Positions 1-6,796 of a stretch of DNA of 22,841 bases are shown in pieces. A model generated the notes under the pieces. The model was given only the letters and a program-made list of their open reading frames with translations. It did no database searches and was not told the DNA's origin. The stretch comes from Bdellovibrionales bacterium. GTDB taxonomy: Bacteria > Bdellovibrionota > UBA1018 > CAIMNF01. Position 1 is the stretch's first letter. Every line of letters begins with the position of its first letter. Both the position numbers and the translations under genes were made by a program. The stretch spans positions 1 through 22,841 of the forward strand of contig CANGWP010000015.1 of NCBI GenBank assembly GCA_947457605.1. Direction: 5' to 3'.

Positions 1-268
1 CGTTTGCCACAAGACTTCCGCATCCCTGCAGGCCCTCGAGCAACACCAGCGTCTTCCCGCCAGGAGCCGCACACAAATCCAAAACCCGATCGTAGGCTTG
101 GACTTTGAGAGCCAGCGCCGCGCGTTCCGAGGCCGGGTCCAGGGTGTAGCGGGCAAAGCCCTCGAAACAATCCCGCTCCATTTTGGGGGCCTCGCCCCTC
201 AGGGACCCATACAACCCCTCCCAACGGGGGCCATAGAGCTTTGAAAAATACTCAGTAAATGCAGTCAC
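1..268 (-). CDS. RsmB/RsmF-type rRNA m5C methyltransferase, N-terminal part (cut by window edge)
   Basis: The 89 visible codons begin at a GTG at 268 and run off the left edge. A good ribosome binding site (AAGGAAG, 274-280 on the plus strand, read in reverse) precedes the GTG. The translation reaches a clear S-adenosylmethionine binding motif, DLCAAPGGKT, near residues 67-76. This is the hallmark of the NOL1/NOP2/Sun family that methylates cytosine-5 in rRNA. Just before it, a YTLDPAS segment sits where family members have the YxQ(D/E)xAS signature. The catalytic cysteines lie outside the window. The N-terminal part before the motif is short, so this member lacks a long NusB-like or RNA-binding extension, unlike E. 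coli RsmB. The family is secure; the exact rRNA position modified is not. It is divergent from the transglutaminase gene. Confidence 0.85.
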   Translation of the reverse strand, partial: MTAFTEYFSKLYGPRWEGLYGSLRGEAPKMERDCFEGFARYTLDPASERAALALKVQAYDRVLDLCAAPGGKTLVLLEGLQGCGSLVAN

Positions 269-299
269 TTTGGCTTCCTTTTTTTATAAACAAGGTTCA

Positions 300-328
300 T
301 TGACAAATACCTGAAAAGCTCTTAGGTT
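300..328 (+). promoter_or_regulatory. Sigma-70-type promoter, possibly leaderless
   Basis: A perfect -35 box TTGACA (300-305), a 17-bp spacer and TAGGTT (323-328, matching TATAAT at the two first and the last bases). Only 7 nt separate the -10 box from the ATG at 336 and no Shine-Dalgarno is visible, so transcription would begin at or next to the start codon. Confidence 0.4.
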
Positions 329-335
329 TCCAGCC

Positions 336-1538
336 ATGAAAATCAGGACTCTCAAAAATAATTTTGCATCCAAGTTGATTCTCCCGACCCTTCTGGCCTC
401 AGCACTTCTTCCACAGACGACACTCGCCGACCGGAATTGGAACGAAGCGAATGACCCGAAGAATCTTGAGCCCGATTATGTCTACACCTTCAATACACTG
501 CCACTTTCCGGAAATCTCGATGCATCCCGAAAGGGCTGGTCGGATTCCTATTGGCCGGCAACTCGCGGCTACATCGCGGACCGCTGGCAGGTTCCTGCTC
601 TTGCGTTCAAGTTCGATGAATATGACCTCCCAAAGCCCGATACCGTGTATCGAATGGCGGCGGGGCAGTTGAATCTGCTTTCCCCGGCTGAGAAGTTCGA
701 CATCGTTCGCGGCAGGCTCGATTTTCCAACAGCGAAATTTTTTCGAAAGAAGAACCCGAGCGATCGTGACTGGTGGCGTGGACTCTGCAACGGCTGGACC
801 CAGGCCTCCATTCACTATGACGAGCCGAAAAACATCGTTTTCACCTCTCCTGTGAACGGAATCCGGATGCCCTTTGGCTCAAGCGACATCAAAGGACTTC
901 TGGCCTACTACTATTCGTATATGGATCGTACGGTCGAGGAATCGAAGAATCCGTACCACGGGTACATCGGGCGGGCTTGCAAACTGAAAGAGCGGATCCT
1001 CTTGAACGCGCGGGGCGGATGCAGCGACATCAATGCGGGAGCGTTTCACATTGCTCTGACCAATGAGATCGGGCTCAGGAAACGCGCATTTGCGATGGAT
1101 CGGGATCCGGACACCCAGGTGTGGAATCATCCGGTGGTCGGATTCGAAACCAAAGTGTTGAGCGTAAAGACCCGTGACCTCTCGAAAGACAAAACTCCCG
1201 GTACGGTCCGCGAAGTGAATGTCGAAACCACGGTGAAATACGTGAACGAGCTCTACTCCACTCATGCGTCGGGCGAAGAAAACGACCGCAATGTGGCTCC
1301 ACGGTATGGGCCTCTCGGCCCCGGAAATCATCACTACGGGACTTTGACCTACCGCTATGTGCTGGAGCTGAATTCGTATGACCGGATCATCGGAGGCGAA
1401 TGGGAAAAGGACTCAAGCTACCCTGACTTCATCTGGCGACAGGCATTTGATCCCGAAGGGCTTGGACGGGACACCAAGAACTTCAAGGACGACTGGACCT
1501 TGCTCGATGCGATCGTAAAGGCCGCGACCCAGTATTGA
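336..1538 (+). CDS. Secreted transglutaminase, elicitor (GP42/M81-like) family
   Basis: A 400-aa protein with a signal peptide (hydrophobic stretch about residues 14-29, likely cleavage after TLA at 31). The mature part resembles the oomycete transglutaminase elicitor family, which also occurs in some marine and predatory bacteria. Family-like motifs seen: LCNGWTQASI with Cys151 as the likely nucleophile, an SDIKGLLAYYY block (183-193), GGCSDINAGAFHIALTN (227-243) with His238, and VWNHPVVGF (262-270). The last segment corresponds to the Pep-13 region of Phytophthora GP42. Expected activity is acyl transfer between protein glutamine and amine groups outside the cytoplasm, or the reverse hydrolysis. 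It is monocistronic: a divergent gene lies upstream and a convergent one downstream. The substrate is unknown. I am confident of the family and only moderately so of catalysis. Confidence 0.75.
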   Translation: MKIRTLKNNFASKLILPTLLASALLPQTTLADRNWNEANDPKNLEPDYVYTFNTLPLSGNLDASRKGWSDSYWPATRGYIADRWQVPALAFKFDEYDLPKPDTVYRMAAGQLNLLSPAEKFDIVRGRLDFPTAKFFRKKNPSDRDWWRGLCNGWTQASIHYDEPKNIVFTSPVNGIRMPFGSSDIKGLLAYYYSYMDRTVEESKNPYHGYIGRACKLKERILLNARGGCSDINAGAFHIALTNEIGLRKRAFAMDRDPDTQVWNHPVVGFETKVLSVKTRDLSKDKTPGTVREVNVETTVKYVNELYSTHASGEENDRNVAPRYGPLGPGNHHYGTLTYRYVLELNSYDRIIGGEWEKDSSYPDFIWRQAFDPEGLGRDTKNFKDDWTLLDAIVKAATQY

Positions 1539-1557
1539 GTGGTATTTTTCACTCAAT
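1534..1557. terminator. Hairpin shared by two convergent stop codons
   Basis: An 8-bp stem, ATTGAGTG (1534-1541) with CACTCAAT (1550-1557), around an 8-nt loop GTATTTTT. It contains the TGA of the transglutaminase gene (1536-1538) and the stop of the convergent agl23-like gene (1553-1555). The T-tract after it is short on the plus strand and absent on the minus strand, so termination strength is uncertain. Confidence 0.5.
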
Positions 1558-3004
1558 TTCCTACTTTGGTGAGAAACACCATGCGCGATGCCCATTGTCG
1601 CGCACGAACCGTCTCGCGCTGGTAATTGCCCTTGATCCTTGATTCGAATTTGGGAAGCAGGGACTCGTCGATCAAAAGATAATCCGCATTGAGCTCCGCA
1701 GGTGCATTGCTTTCTCCGTAATATCCGGTTTGCCGTACTTGGCCCAGCAGATACGGCAGAGGCCAGGTAAATGCGCTGAGTACCTGGATTCTGGTTTTCT
1801 CAAACCCCTCGGGCCTGGTCCGCAGATCTTCCAAGATGCGGTTCACCGGACCCAGGAAATCATGATAGGTCTGCCCGTAAATATACGGGTGTCCATCCTG
1901 ATCCGGATGAAGATACGCCACATCCACCGTTTTGTAGCCAAGGTACACAGCACCGAGCATCATGGTCGAGACCAGAACATTCCGGGCAATCAAACTGCCG
2001 CCTTTTTTTTTCGGAGCTAGGCGCATGAGAATTTCATCCGTTGCAACACCAAAACTGATTGCCAGAAACACAAAAAAGCTTAGCCCGCACCACGGTGTCT
2101 TGTACGCCACGAGTGAATAAATGAGCCAAAGAAATATGCCGATCCAGGCATTGATCCGTACAAATCCCGTTTTCAAAAATGGCAAGACCAGGCTCGAGGC
2201 CAGACCCAAGAGGGCCGGCCATTCATACCGGCCCATGAGCTCCACCCAATAAAGGAACGGTTTATCATGTCCATTCCCCTTCGTTCCGGTATCGAACCAT
2301 TTTAAAAAGGCCTGAAAAAACTTGAGTACTCCCTGGCCATCCTGAAAAAAGCCTGTGAAAAATACAATAATGAATACGAATGCAACTGCAAGAGCAACCG
2401 CAAGCCCCCGGAAAAACGCACGATCGAATTGAATCAGAAGCCTCCGGCTCTGCAGTGCGGTCACCGCCTCCGCTCCGAACAATGCCCCCCCGAAAACCAC
2501 GAAATTCTCTTTTAAGGATGCCATCAGTCCCAAAACCAAACCGAGGAGTGCCCATATACTCACCTTTGCTCCAGGCTCGCGGACCACAAGCCAGACCCGG
2601 ACAAAAAGAACACAGGAAAGAACAAATGCCGTTTCATGAATCGAATATCTCGAAAAAAATACCATCGCGGGAGAAACCGCAAGAGCGGCCGCCCCAATCC
2701 ACGCAGCCCGAAACCCGATCCATCGACGAAAGGCAAACGGCACAAAAGTAAGGCCGATTCCGAACAAGACTGCTGGAATCCGAAGCGAGGCAAGACTTCT
2801 TCCAAAAACCTTCTCAAAGAACGCGAGAACATAAAAAAAGAAGGGGCCATGGTAATTTTCCGGGTCATAAATGTAGTATCCGCGGGTGAACAACCCATCC
2901 ACAAACCACCCGTTCACAGCCTCATCATGATGGATTGGTCTGAGCTCAAGACCGTAGAAACGGAAAAGAACAAGGAGGATCAGTGGAAGAAGGTAGCGGA
3001 TCAT
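1553..3004 (-). CDS. Agl23-like flippase-activity-associated membrane protein (TIGR03663 type)
   Basis: A 483-aa polytopic membrane protein that looks like the family named for archaeal flippase-associated Agl23. The N-terminus has the expected acidic loop after the first helix, HHDEAVNGW (25-33), then YDPENYHGPF (46-55). Later come FSRYSIHETA near 116-125, a GNGHDKPFLYWVELMGRYEW block, and KTPW in a late loop. The C-terminal ~120 residues are soluble. The architecture is that of glycosyltransferase-C/family-39 proteins, which move sugars from lipid carriers at the outer face of the inner membrane, with the D-E pair in the first loop as candidate active site. Its biochemical role is not firmly established even where named. 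It is divergent from the next gene, with 29 bp between start codons. No ribosome binding site precedes the ATG; a -10 box does. Confidence 0.75.
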   Translation of the reverse strand: MIRYLLPLILLVLFRFYGLELRPIHHDEAVNGWFVDGLFTRGYYIYDPENYHGPFFFYVLAFFEKVFGRSLASLRIPAVLFGIGLTFVPFAFRRWIGFRAAWIGAAALAVSPAMVFFSRYSIHETAFVLSCVLFVRVWLVVREPGAKVSIWALLGLVLGLMASLKENFVVFGGALFGAEAVTALQSRRLLIQFDRAFFRGLAVALAVAFVFIIVFFTGFFQDGQGVLKFFQAFLKWFDTGTKGNGHDKPFLYWVELMGRYEWPALLGLASSLVLPFLKTGFVRINAWIGIFLWLIYSLVAYKTPWCGLSFFVFLAISFGVATDEILMRLAPKKKGGSLIARNVLVSTMMLGAVYLGYKTVDVAYLHPDQDGHPYIYGQTYHDFLGPVNRILEDLRTRPEGFEKTRIQVLSAFTWPLPYLLGQVRQTGYYGESNAPAELNADYLLIDESLLPKFESRIKGNYQRETVRARQWASRMVFLTKVGN

Positions 3005-3010
3005 GCTTTA

Positions 3011-3016
3011 ATTCTA
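3011..3016 (-). promoter_or_regulatory. -10 box immediately before agl23-like gene
   Basis: On the minus strand TAGAAT (five of six consensus bases) ends 6 nt before the ATG at 3004, and there is no Shine-Dalgarno. No good -35 box is visible at the standard distance. The box touches the ribosome binding site of the divergent gene (3016-3024). Confidence 0.35.
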
Positions 3017-3033
3017 AGGGAGGATCCCCTGAC

Positions 3034-4659
3034 ATGAAACTGCTTTTTAAGCCGATTCCCCTTCTCCTCTTTTCGCTTTCGATCTGGGTTTCAAGCGTCT
3101 TTCTTTCCCTGATCCGCCAAGATCCAAATCAAGGAATCATCGTGAGAAATTATGGAATTTGGGGGGATTGGTCCGCCCACCTTGCCTTCACCGAAGCATT
3201 TCGGGAGCGAGGGCTCTCCTGGGTGATGGAAAACAGCCCTCTCTTTCAGGATGCCCCCTTTCGATATCCGTTTTTTAGCCACGCGGTGACCGCACTGATT
3301 TCCGGAATTCTTGGTCTTGAGACCATTTCCGGGATGATCCTTACCTCGACCATTTTGTTGCTTGTGCTTCCCTTTCTTTTGTTCCGTTTTTTCAGAAGCC
3401 TGGCAATCAGCTCCATGGCCTCGCTTTATTCAACCCTCGGTTTTCTTTTCATGGGAGGGTTTCAGATCTTTGACAAAGCCCTTGACCCATCCAAGGCTCT
3501 CACCAGTCAGTTCGATCATGGCTCAATCGTCACCCAACTCCTGATTTATGAATTCTTCCCGCAGCGGGCTTTCTTGTTCGGGATCTGCATTTTTTTGTGG
3601 GCGATTGTCCAACTGAGAGGTTCCGGGAATTGGAAGAAGGCACTTCTTCCGATGACTCTCTTGGGCCTGCTTCCCCTGGTCCATTTGCACAGTTTTTTTG
3701 CACTCCCCTTCTTCCTGCTTCCTTTCCTTTTGTACCCATCCAAAACCTCAGGACTCTTCTCGAATCGCACCTCGGTGCTTCGACTGGGCATCGTGATTGC
3801 CGGAATCGGAGGGCTCTGCATTCTCTTTTTGTTTCGGGAAAAAAATCCGAATTCCCTTTCCTGGAATCTCTTTCTTCCGGGCTGGGCCCAAAACTCCACC
3901 ACAGGTCAAACTGCCGCAATCGGAATGAATCCCCTTTGGTTTTGGATCTACAACACGGGATTCTTCCTGCCGTTTGCGCTTGCAGGAATCTGGCTTCACC
4001 GTCGTGAACCGACTCTTTGCTCGATCAGCATTTCAGGGTGGTCTTTGTTTCTTTTCAGTCTGATGATTTGTGTGCAGCCCTATTTTTATGACAATCTGAA
4101 GCTTTTTACCTATGCATTTCTTTTTCTGGCACCGTGTTTTGCCCTGTCTCTTGAGTGGCTTCAAAAAAAATCCGGAAAATTCGGAATCTTCCTTGTGCTC
4201 ATTCTGCTCTCCATTCAGTGCAGTAGCGCCCTCCTCGATCTCCGGTCTTTTCAACAGGGGATCGAACATGCAACCTGGTTTGGCCGATCCGAAATCCGGC
4301 TTGCCGAGGAATTCAAGAAGATCAGGCGATCTCCCGATGATCGCGTTCTCATCAATCCGATCCACAATCACCCGATTCCGTGTCTTGCAGGAAACCCCGT
4401 GGTCATGGGCTATCCGGGCTGGCTCTGGAGCTGGGGCATTCAATATGGCGAACTCGAGAAGAAAGTCGCATCCGTACTTCTTGGTGGCGCTGATTCGATT
4501 CAGAATCTGTCCGCGCTCTCACCCCGGTACATTGTCGTGAATTCGAATGAAAAATTCCAAAATCAGCCTGTTGCGATCTCCTTTCTTGATTCCCACACGA
4601 AAAAGATCCTGGAGGTGGATTCCTGGCAGGTTTACCAGGTAGAGCCACCGGCTCGATAA
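3034..4659 (+). CDS. Large polytopic membrane protein, glycosyltransferase-C-like, function unknown
   Basis: A 541-aa protein with roughly ten or more hydrophobic helices. I place the start at ATG 3034, 9 nt after a strong AAGGGAGGA site (3016-3024), not at the upstream in-frame ATG at 2983, which lies inside the divergent gene. The first periplasmic loop holds GDWSAHLAF (44-52) and PFRYPFFSHAV (75-85). An acidic residue after the first helix followed by an aromatic Pro-containing segment is typical of GT-C sugar transferases and related orphan families. A later loop has QFDHGSIVTQ and FFPQRAF. About 110 residues at the C-terminus are soluble. Its divergent pairing with another GT-C-like protein suggests both act on surface glycans or lipid-linked sugars, but this is inference. 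Its 3' end overlaps the convergent comEC-like gene by 28 bp. Confidence 0.65.
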   Translation: MKLLFKPIPLLLFSLSIWVSSVFLSLIRQDPNQGIIVRNYGIWGDWSAHLAFTEAFRERGLSWVMENSPLFQDAPFRYPFFSHAVTALISGILGLETISGMILTSTILLLVLPFLLFRFFRSLAISSMASLYSTLGFLFMGGFQIFDKALDPSKALTSQFDHGSIVTQLLIYEFFPQRAFLFGICIFLWAIVQLRGSGNWKKALLPMTLLGLLPLVHLHSFFALPFFLLPFLLYPSKTSGLFSNRTSVLRLGIVIAGIGGLCILFLFREKNPNSLSWNLFLPGWAQNSTTGQTAAIGMNPLWFWIYNTGFFLPFALAGIWLHRREPTLCSISISGWSLFLFSLMICVQPYFYDNLKLFTYAFLFLAPCFALSLEWLQKKSGKFGIFLVLILLSIQCSSALLDLRSFQQGIEHATWFGRSEIRLAEEFKKIRRSPDDRVLINPIHNHPIPCLAGNPVVMGYPGWLWSWGIQYGELEKKVASVLLGGADSIQNLSALSPRYIVVNSNEKFQNQPVAISFLDSHTKKILEVDSWQVYQVEPPAR

Positions 4660-6263
4660 ATCAAATCCCCTTCCCGGTCGGTTCGATGGAGGATCCCGGC
4701 AAGCCCACTCATTCGAACGAGCACCGGGAGTGACGGATGGTGATACGGGTTCTTCTTCCCTACGGATATCCAGAACTCCTGCGGGTTCAGGCGCGCCAAA
4801 AATCCTGAATCGCTTGAGGATTTCGATCCGTGATGCCCCACCTTCCAGATGGTGTGACTCGACTCTTCGATCCGGGATCGGAATCGCTCTTCAAGTTGGA
4901 GCTCTTGGGAAGCATCCCCGTCTCCAAGCGCAAAGTACCCCTCAGTCCTTGAAATCCTACGCGCAATTCCCGCCATGAGCGCATTCCCCCCTGCCCCCTT
5001 TCGCGTGCTACGAAACCATTCCACGCGGGATAGCCGAATGCATCCGCTTTTCTGCACCTCGGTTTCCGGAGAACACCTTCGAACCCAGGACACAATCGAC
5101 TTTCCCTTTTTCGTTTCCTGATGCACCCCTGAAATCAGAAGGCAGGAGGTGGGAATCAGCGAGAGAAGGACAGGCAAGCCTCCCGAATGGTCCTGATCCA
5201 GATGCGTGAGCAGGACAGCATCGAGCTTGGTAACTCCGACGCGAGAGAGTCTTCGAATCCAAGGGTCCACTCCTCGATGGGGCACAGGGCCCGCATCGAT
5301 CAGTTCCGCGCGGCTTCCTTCCTGAATCAGTGCGGAATCCCCCTGTCCCACATCGAACTGCACCACTTGATTGACTGGAGTCCGGGCAAAAAGCCAAACC
5401 ACTGGAATCGATCCCACAAATATCAGCACCTGACGGGTAAGATCCCTTCGAGGCAGGCAGGTGGCAAGCAGGAACGCTCCTGTGGCCGTAAGAAAAACTT
5501 GCTTGGAGACCGAAAAGATCGTGGGACCAAGACTCAAAAGAAAAAGGAGGCACTTTAAAAAAACCATCCAGAGGAGAAACACCGGTTCTGGAATTCCGCC
5601 CGTGATGGCATGAACCAGCAGCGTAAATGGAAAAAGAAAAAGGGTGAGCGGCGGAATCGTGATCAGGCTCAGAGCCGGAGTGAGTGGAGAAACAAGTCGG
5701 TCCTTCAGAAGGTCAAGAATCGCGATCGGGATCCAGGAGTAGATCGCCATTTCCAGGTGAAGCTTGAATCCGGAACTCACGGAATTCCTTCCCAAAAGCG
5801 CAACCAGTGATCCACCTACCGCAAGATAGTAATGATAGGCTCCGGGACTCAGACCCGTTTTAAAGCAGAAAAGCGACTCGAGTCCCAAGGTCACGACCAA
5901 GGGGCCGAAAATCCAAATCCGAACCCCCAATTCGCGCAAAAGCAATCGGAGAAGAATCGTGCACAGGGGGCGAAACAAGGCGAAGGAGAACCCCTGCCCT
6001 CTCCAGATCAGAATCGAAACTCCAAGAAATGCGACCAGAATCAGAAAGCGAATCCATCGGACGGGGATTTCTTTTTTTCTTCCAAGGTTTTTAAAACCCC
6101 ATTCAATCCAATTGAGCACTGCATAGAGATGGATTCCACTTGCTCCATAAAGGTGGACCACCCCCATCAACCGCAGGAGTCCATCCACACCGCTTGCAAC
6201 CGGATGATGAAACAGAAGCGCGTGGAGCCATTCCGATGTCAAAAAACGAAGACTTGATTCCAT
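4632..6263 (-). CDS. comEC: ComEC/Rec2-type DNA uptake channel, short form
   Basis: A 543-aa inner-membrane protein. Residues ~1-295 are the polytopic 'competence' region; MGVVHLYGASGIHLYAV (33-49) matches the family's conserved HLxAxSGxH helix. Residues ~300-543 form a metallo-beta-lactamase-fold domain: QFDVGQGDSALIQ (302-314), metal motif THLDQDH (353-359) and KVGHHGSKSS (474-483). ComEC translocates one DNA strand across the inner membrane during transformation; the C-terminal domain is thought to degrade the other. The ATG at 6263 is the first start that does not run into the divergent J-domain gene; the reading frame stays open to 6791 but the extension is not family-like. Chosen this way, the usual N-terminal OB-fold (DUF4131) domain is missing, and the protein is ~200 residues shorter than typical ComEC. 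The ribosome binding site is weak. Confidence 0.85.
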   Translation of the reverse strand: MESSLRFLTSEWLHALLFHHPVASGVDGLLRLMGVVHLYGASGIHLYAVLNWIEWGFKNLGRKKEIPVRWIRFLILVAFLGVSILIWRGQGFSFALFRPLCTILLRLLLRELGVRIWIFGPLVVTLGLESLFCFKTGLSPGAYHYYLAVGGSLVALLGRNSVSSGFKLHLEMAIYSWIPIAILDLLKDRLVSPLTPALSLITIPPLTLFLFPFTLLVHAITGGIPEPVFLLWMVFLKCLLFLLSLGPTIFSVSKQVFLTATGAFLLATCLPRRDLTRQVLIFVGSIPVVWLFARTPVNQVVQFDVGQGDSALIQEGSRAELIDAGPVPHRGVDPWIRRLSRVGVTKLDAVLLTHLDQDHSGGLPVLLSLIPTSCLLISGVHQETKKGKSIVSWVRRCSPETEVQKSGCIRLSRVEWFRSTRKGAGGNALMAGIARRISRTEGYFALGDGDASQELQLEERFRSRIEESSHTIWKVGHHGSKSSSDSGFLARLNPQEFWISVGKKNPYHHPSLPVLVRMSGLAGILHRTDREGDLIYRAGGSTW

Positions 6264-6275
6264 GAAGACTAAACC

Positions 6276-6305
6276 TTGCCTTGCACGAAGCGGGCCTTTT
6301 ATACT
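6276..6305 (+). promoter_or_regulatory. Sigma-70-type promoter for J-domain gene, possibly leaderless
   Basis: TTGCCT (6276-6281), an 18-bp spacer, and TATACT (6300-6305). The ATG at 6312 starts 6 nt after the -10 box, so the transcript would begin at or near the start codon. Only GGGA, too close to the ATG, could serve as a ribosome site. Confidence 0.4.
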
Positions 6306-6311
6306 GGGACC

Positions 6312-6767
6312 ATGTCCACGCTCGAAATGATCGCGAAAAACTTTCAGAAGATCCAAATCGGATTCTTGATCGCAGTCTTTTTTCTGATCTGGGTTTTCTA
6401 CAAGAACAACCGCGGTCAATCGAATTTCAAGACCCGGGAGGCGGATCGTGAGGACCTCGATCGAATTCTGAAGTCCGGTCCGGATCTCGCTCAGGCAAAG
6501 CTCAAGCGAAGGGCGCCAGAGGCGCCCCCCCCGCCCCCGCTTTCTCTTCCCGGCATCAGGCTTGATGGGGCTCCCCATGAAATTCTGGGAATTCATGAGG
6601 ACTCCAACGAGGCCGAAATCATGCGTGCCTACAAGGACGCGATCAAACGCTTTCATCCGGACACCCTGCAAGGAAAGACTCCGGAACAAATGAAGTTTTA
6701 CCAGGAAGCATCCGCCCGAATCAATGATGCAAAAAACCGGATGATCAAACAGGTTCGGGGAAGTTGA
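6312..6767 (+). CDS. Membrane-anchored J-domain (DnaJ-like) protein
   Basis: A 151-aa protein: a single transmembrane helix (about 15-30), a charged segment, a proline run (72-76), and a C-terminal J domain (about 86-148) with the diagnostic HPD at 115-117 in YKDAIKRFHPDTL. J domains stimulate ATP hydrolysis by Hsp70 (DnaK). The arrangement of N-terminal helix and C-terminal J domain, with the J domain probably cytoplasmic, recalls DjlA-type and TIM14-type proteins, but it is too short and lacks other DnaJ domains, so I give no symbol. Its start at 6312 is chosen over the in-frame ATG at 6276, which would overlap the -35 box and has no ribosome site. It is followed after 29 bp by the comM-like gene, so the two may be cotranscribed. 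Confidence 0.8.
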   Translation: MSTLEMIAKNFQKIQIGFLIAVFFLIWVFYKNNRGQSNFKTREADREDLDRILKSGPDLAQAKLKRRAPEAPPPPPLSLPGIRLDGAPHEILGIHEDSNEAEIMRAYKDAIKRFHPDTLQGKTPEQMKFYQEASARINDAKNRMIKQVRGS

Positions 6768-6796
6768 TCGAGACTTGCCTTCGGCTCGCATGAGAA

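Noticed and set aside
283..288. TATAAA as -10 box for the methyltransferase gene
   Set aside because: No -35 box is at a suitable distance, and transcription from it would start inside the ribosome binding site.
2380..3037. Plus-strand open frames opposite the agl23-like gene
   Set aside because: They are rich in Arg, Pro and Lys, as expected for antisense of a hydrophobic gene, and lack ribosome sites.
6264..6791. N-terminal extension of the comEC-like frame by 176 codons
   Set aside because: It lies antisense to the J-domain gene, is not like the DUF4131 domain, and is highly charged with no membrane helices.
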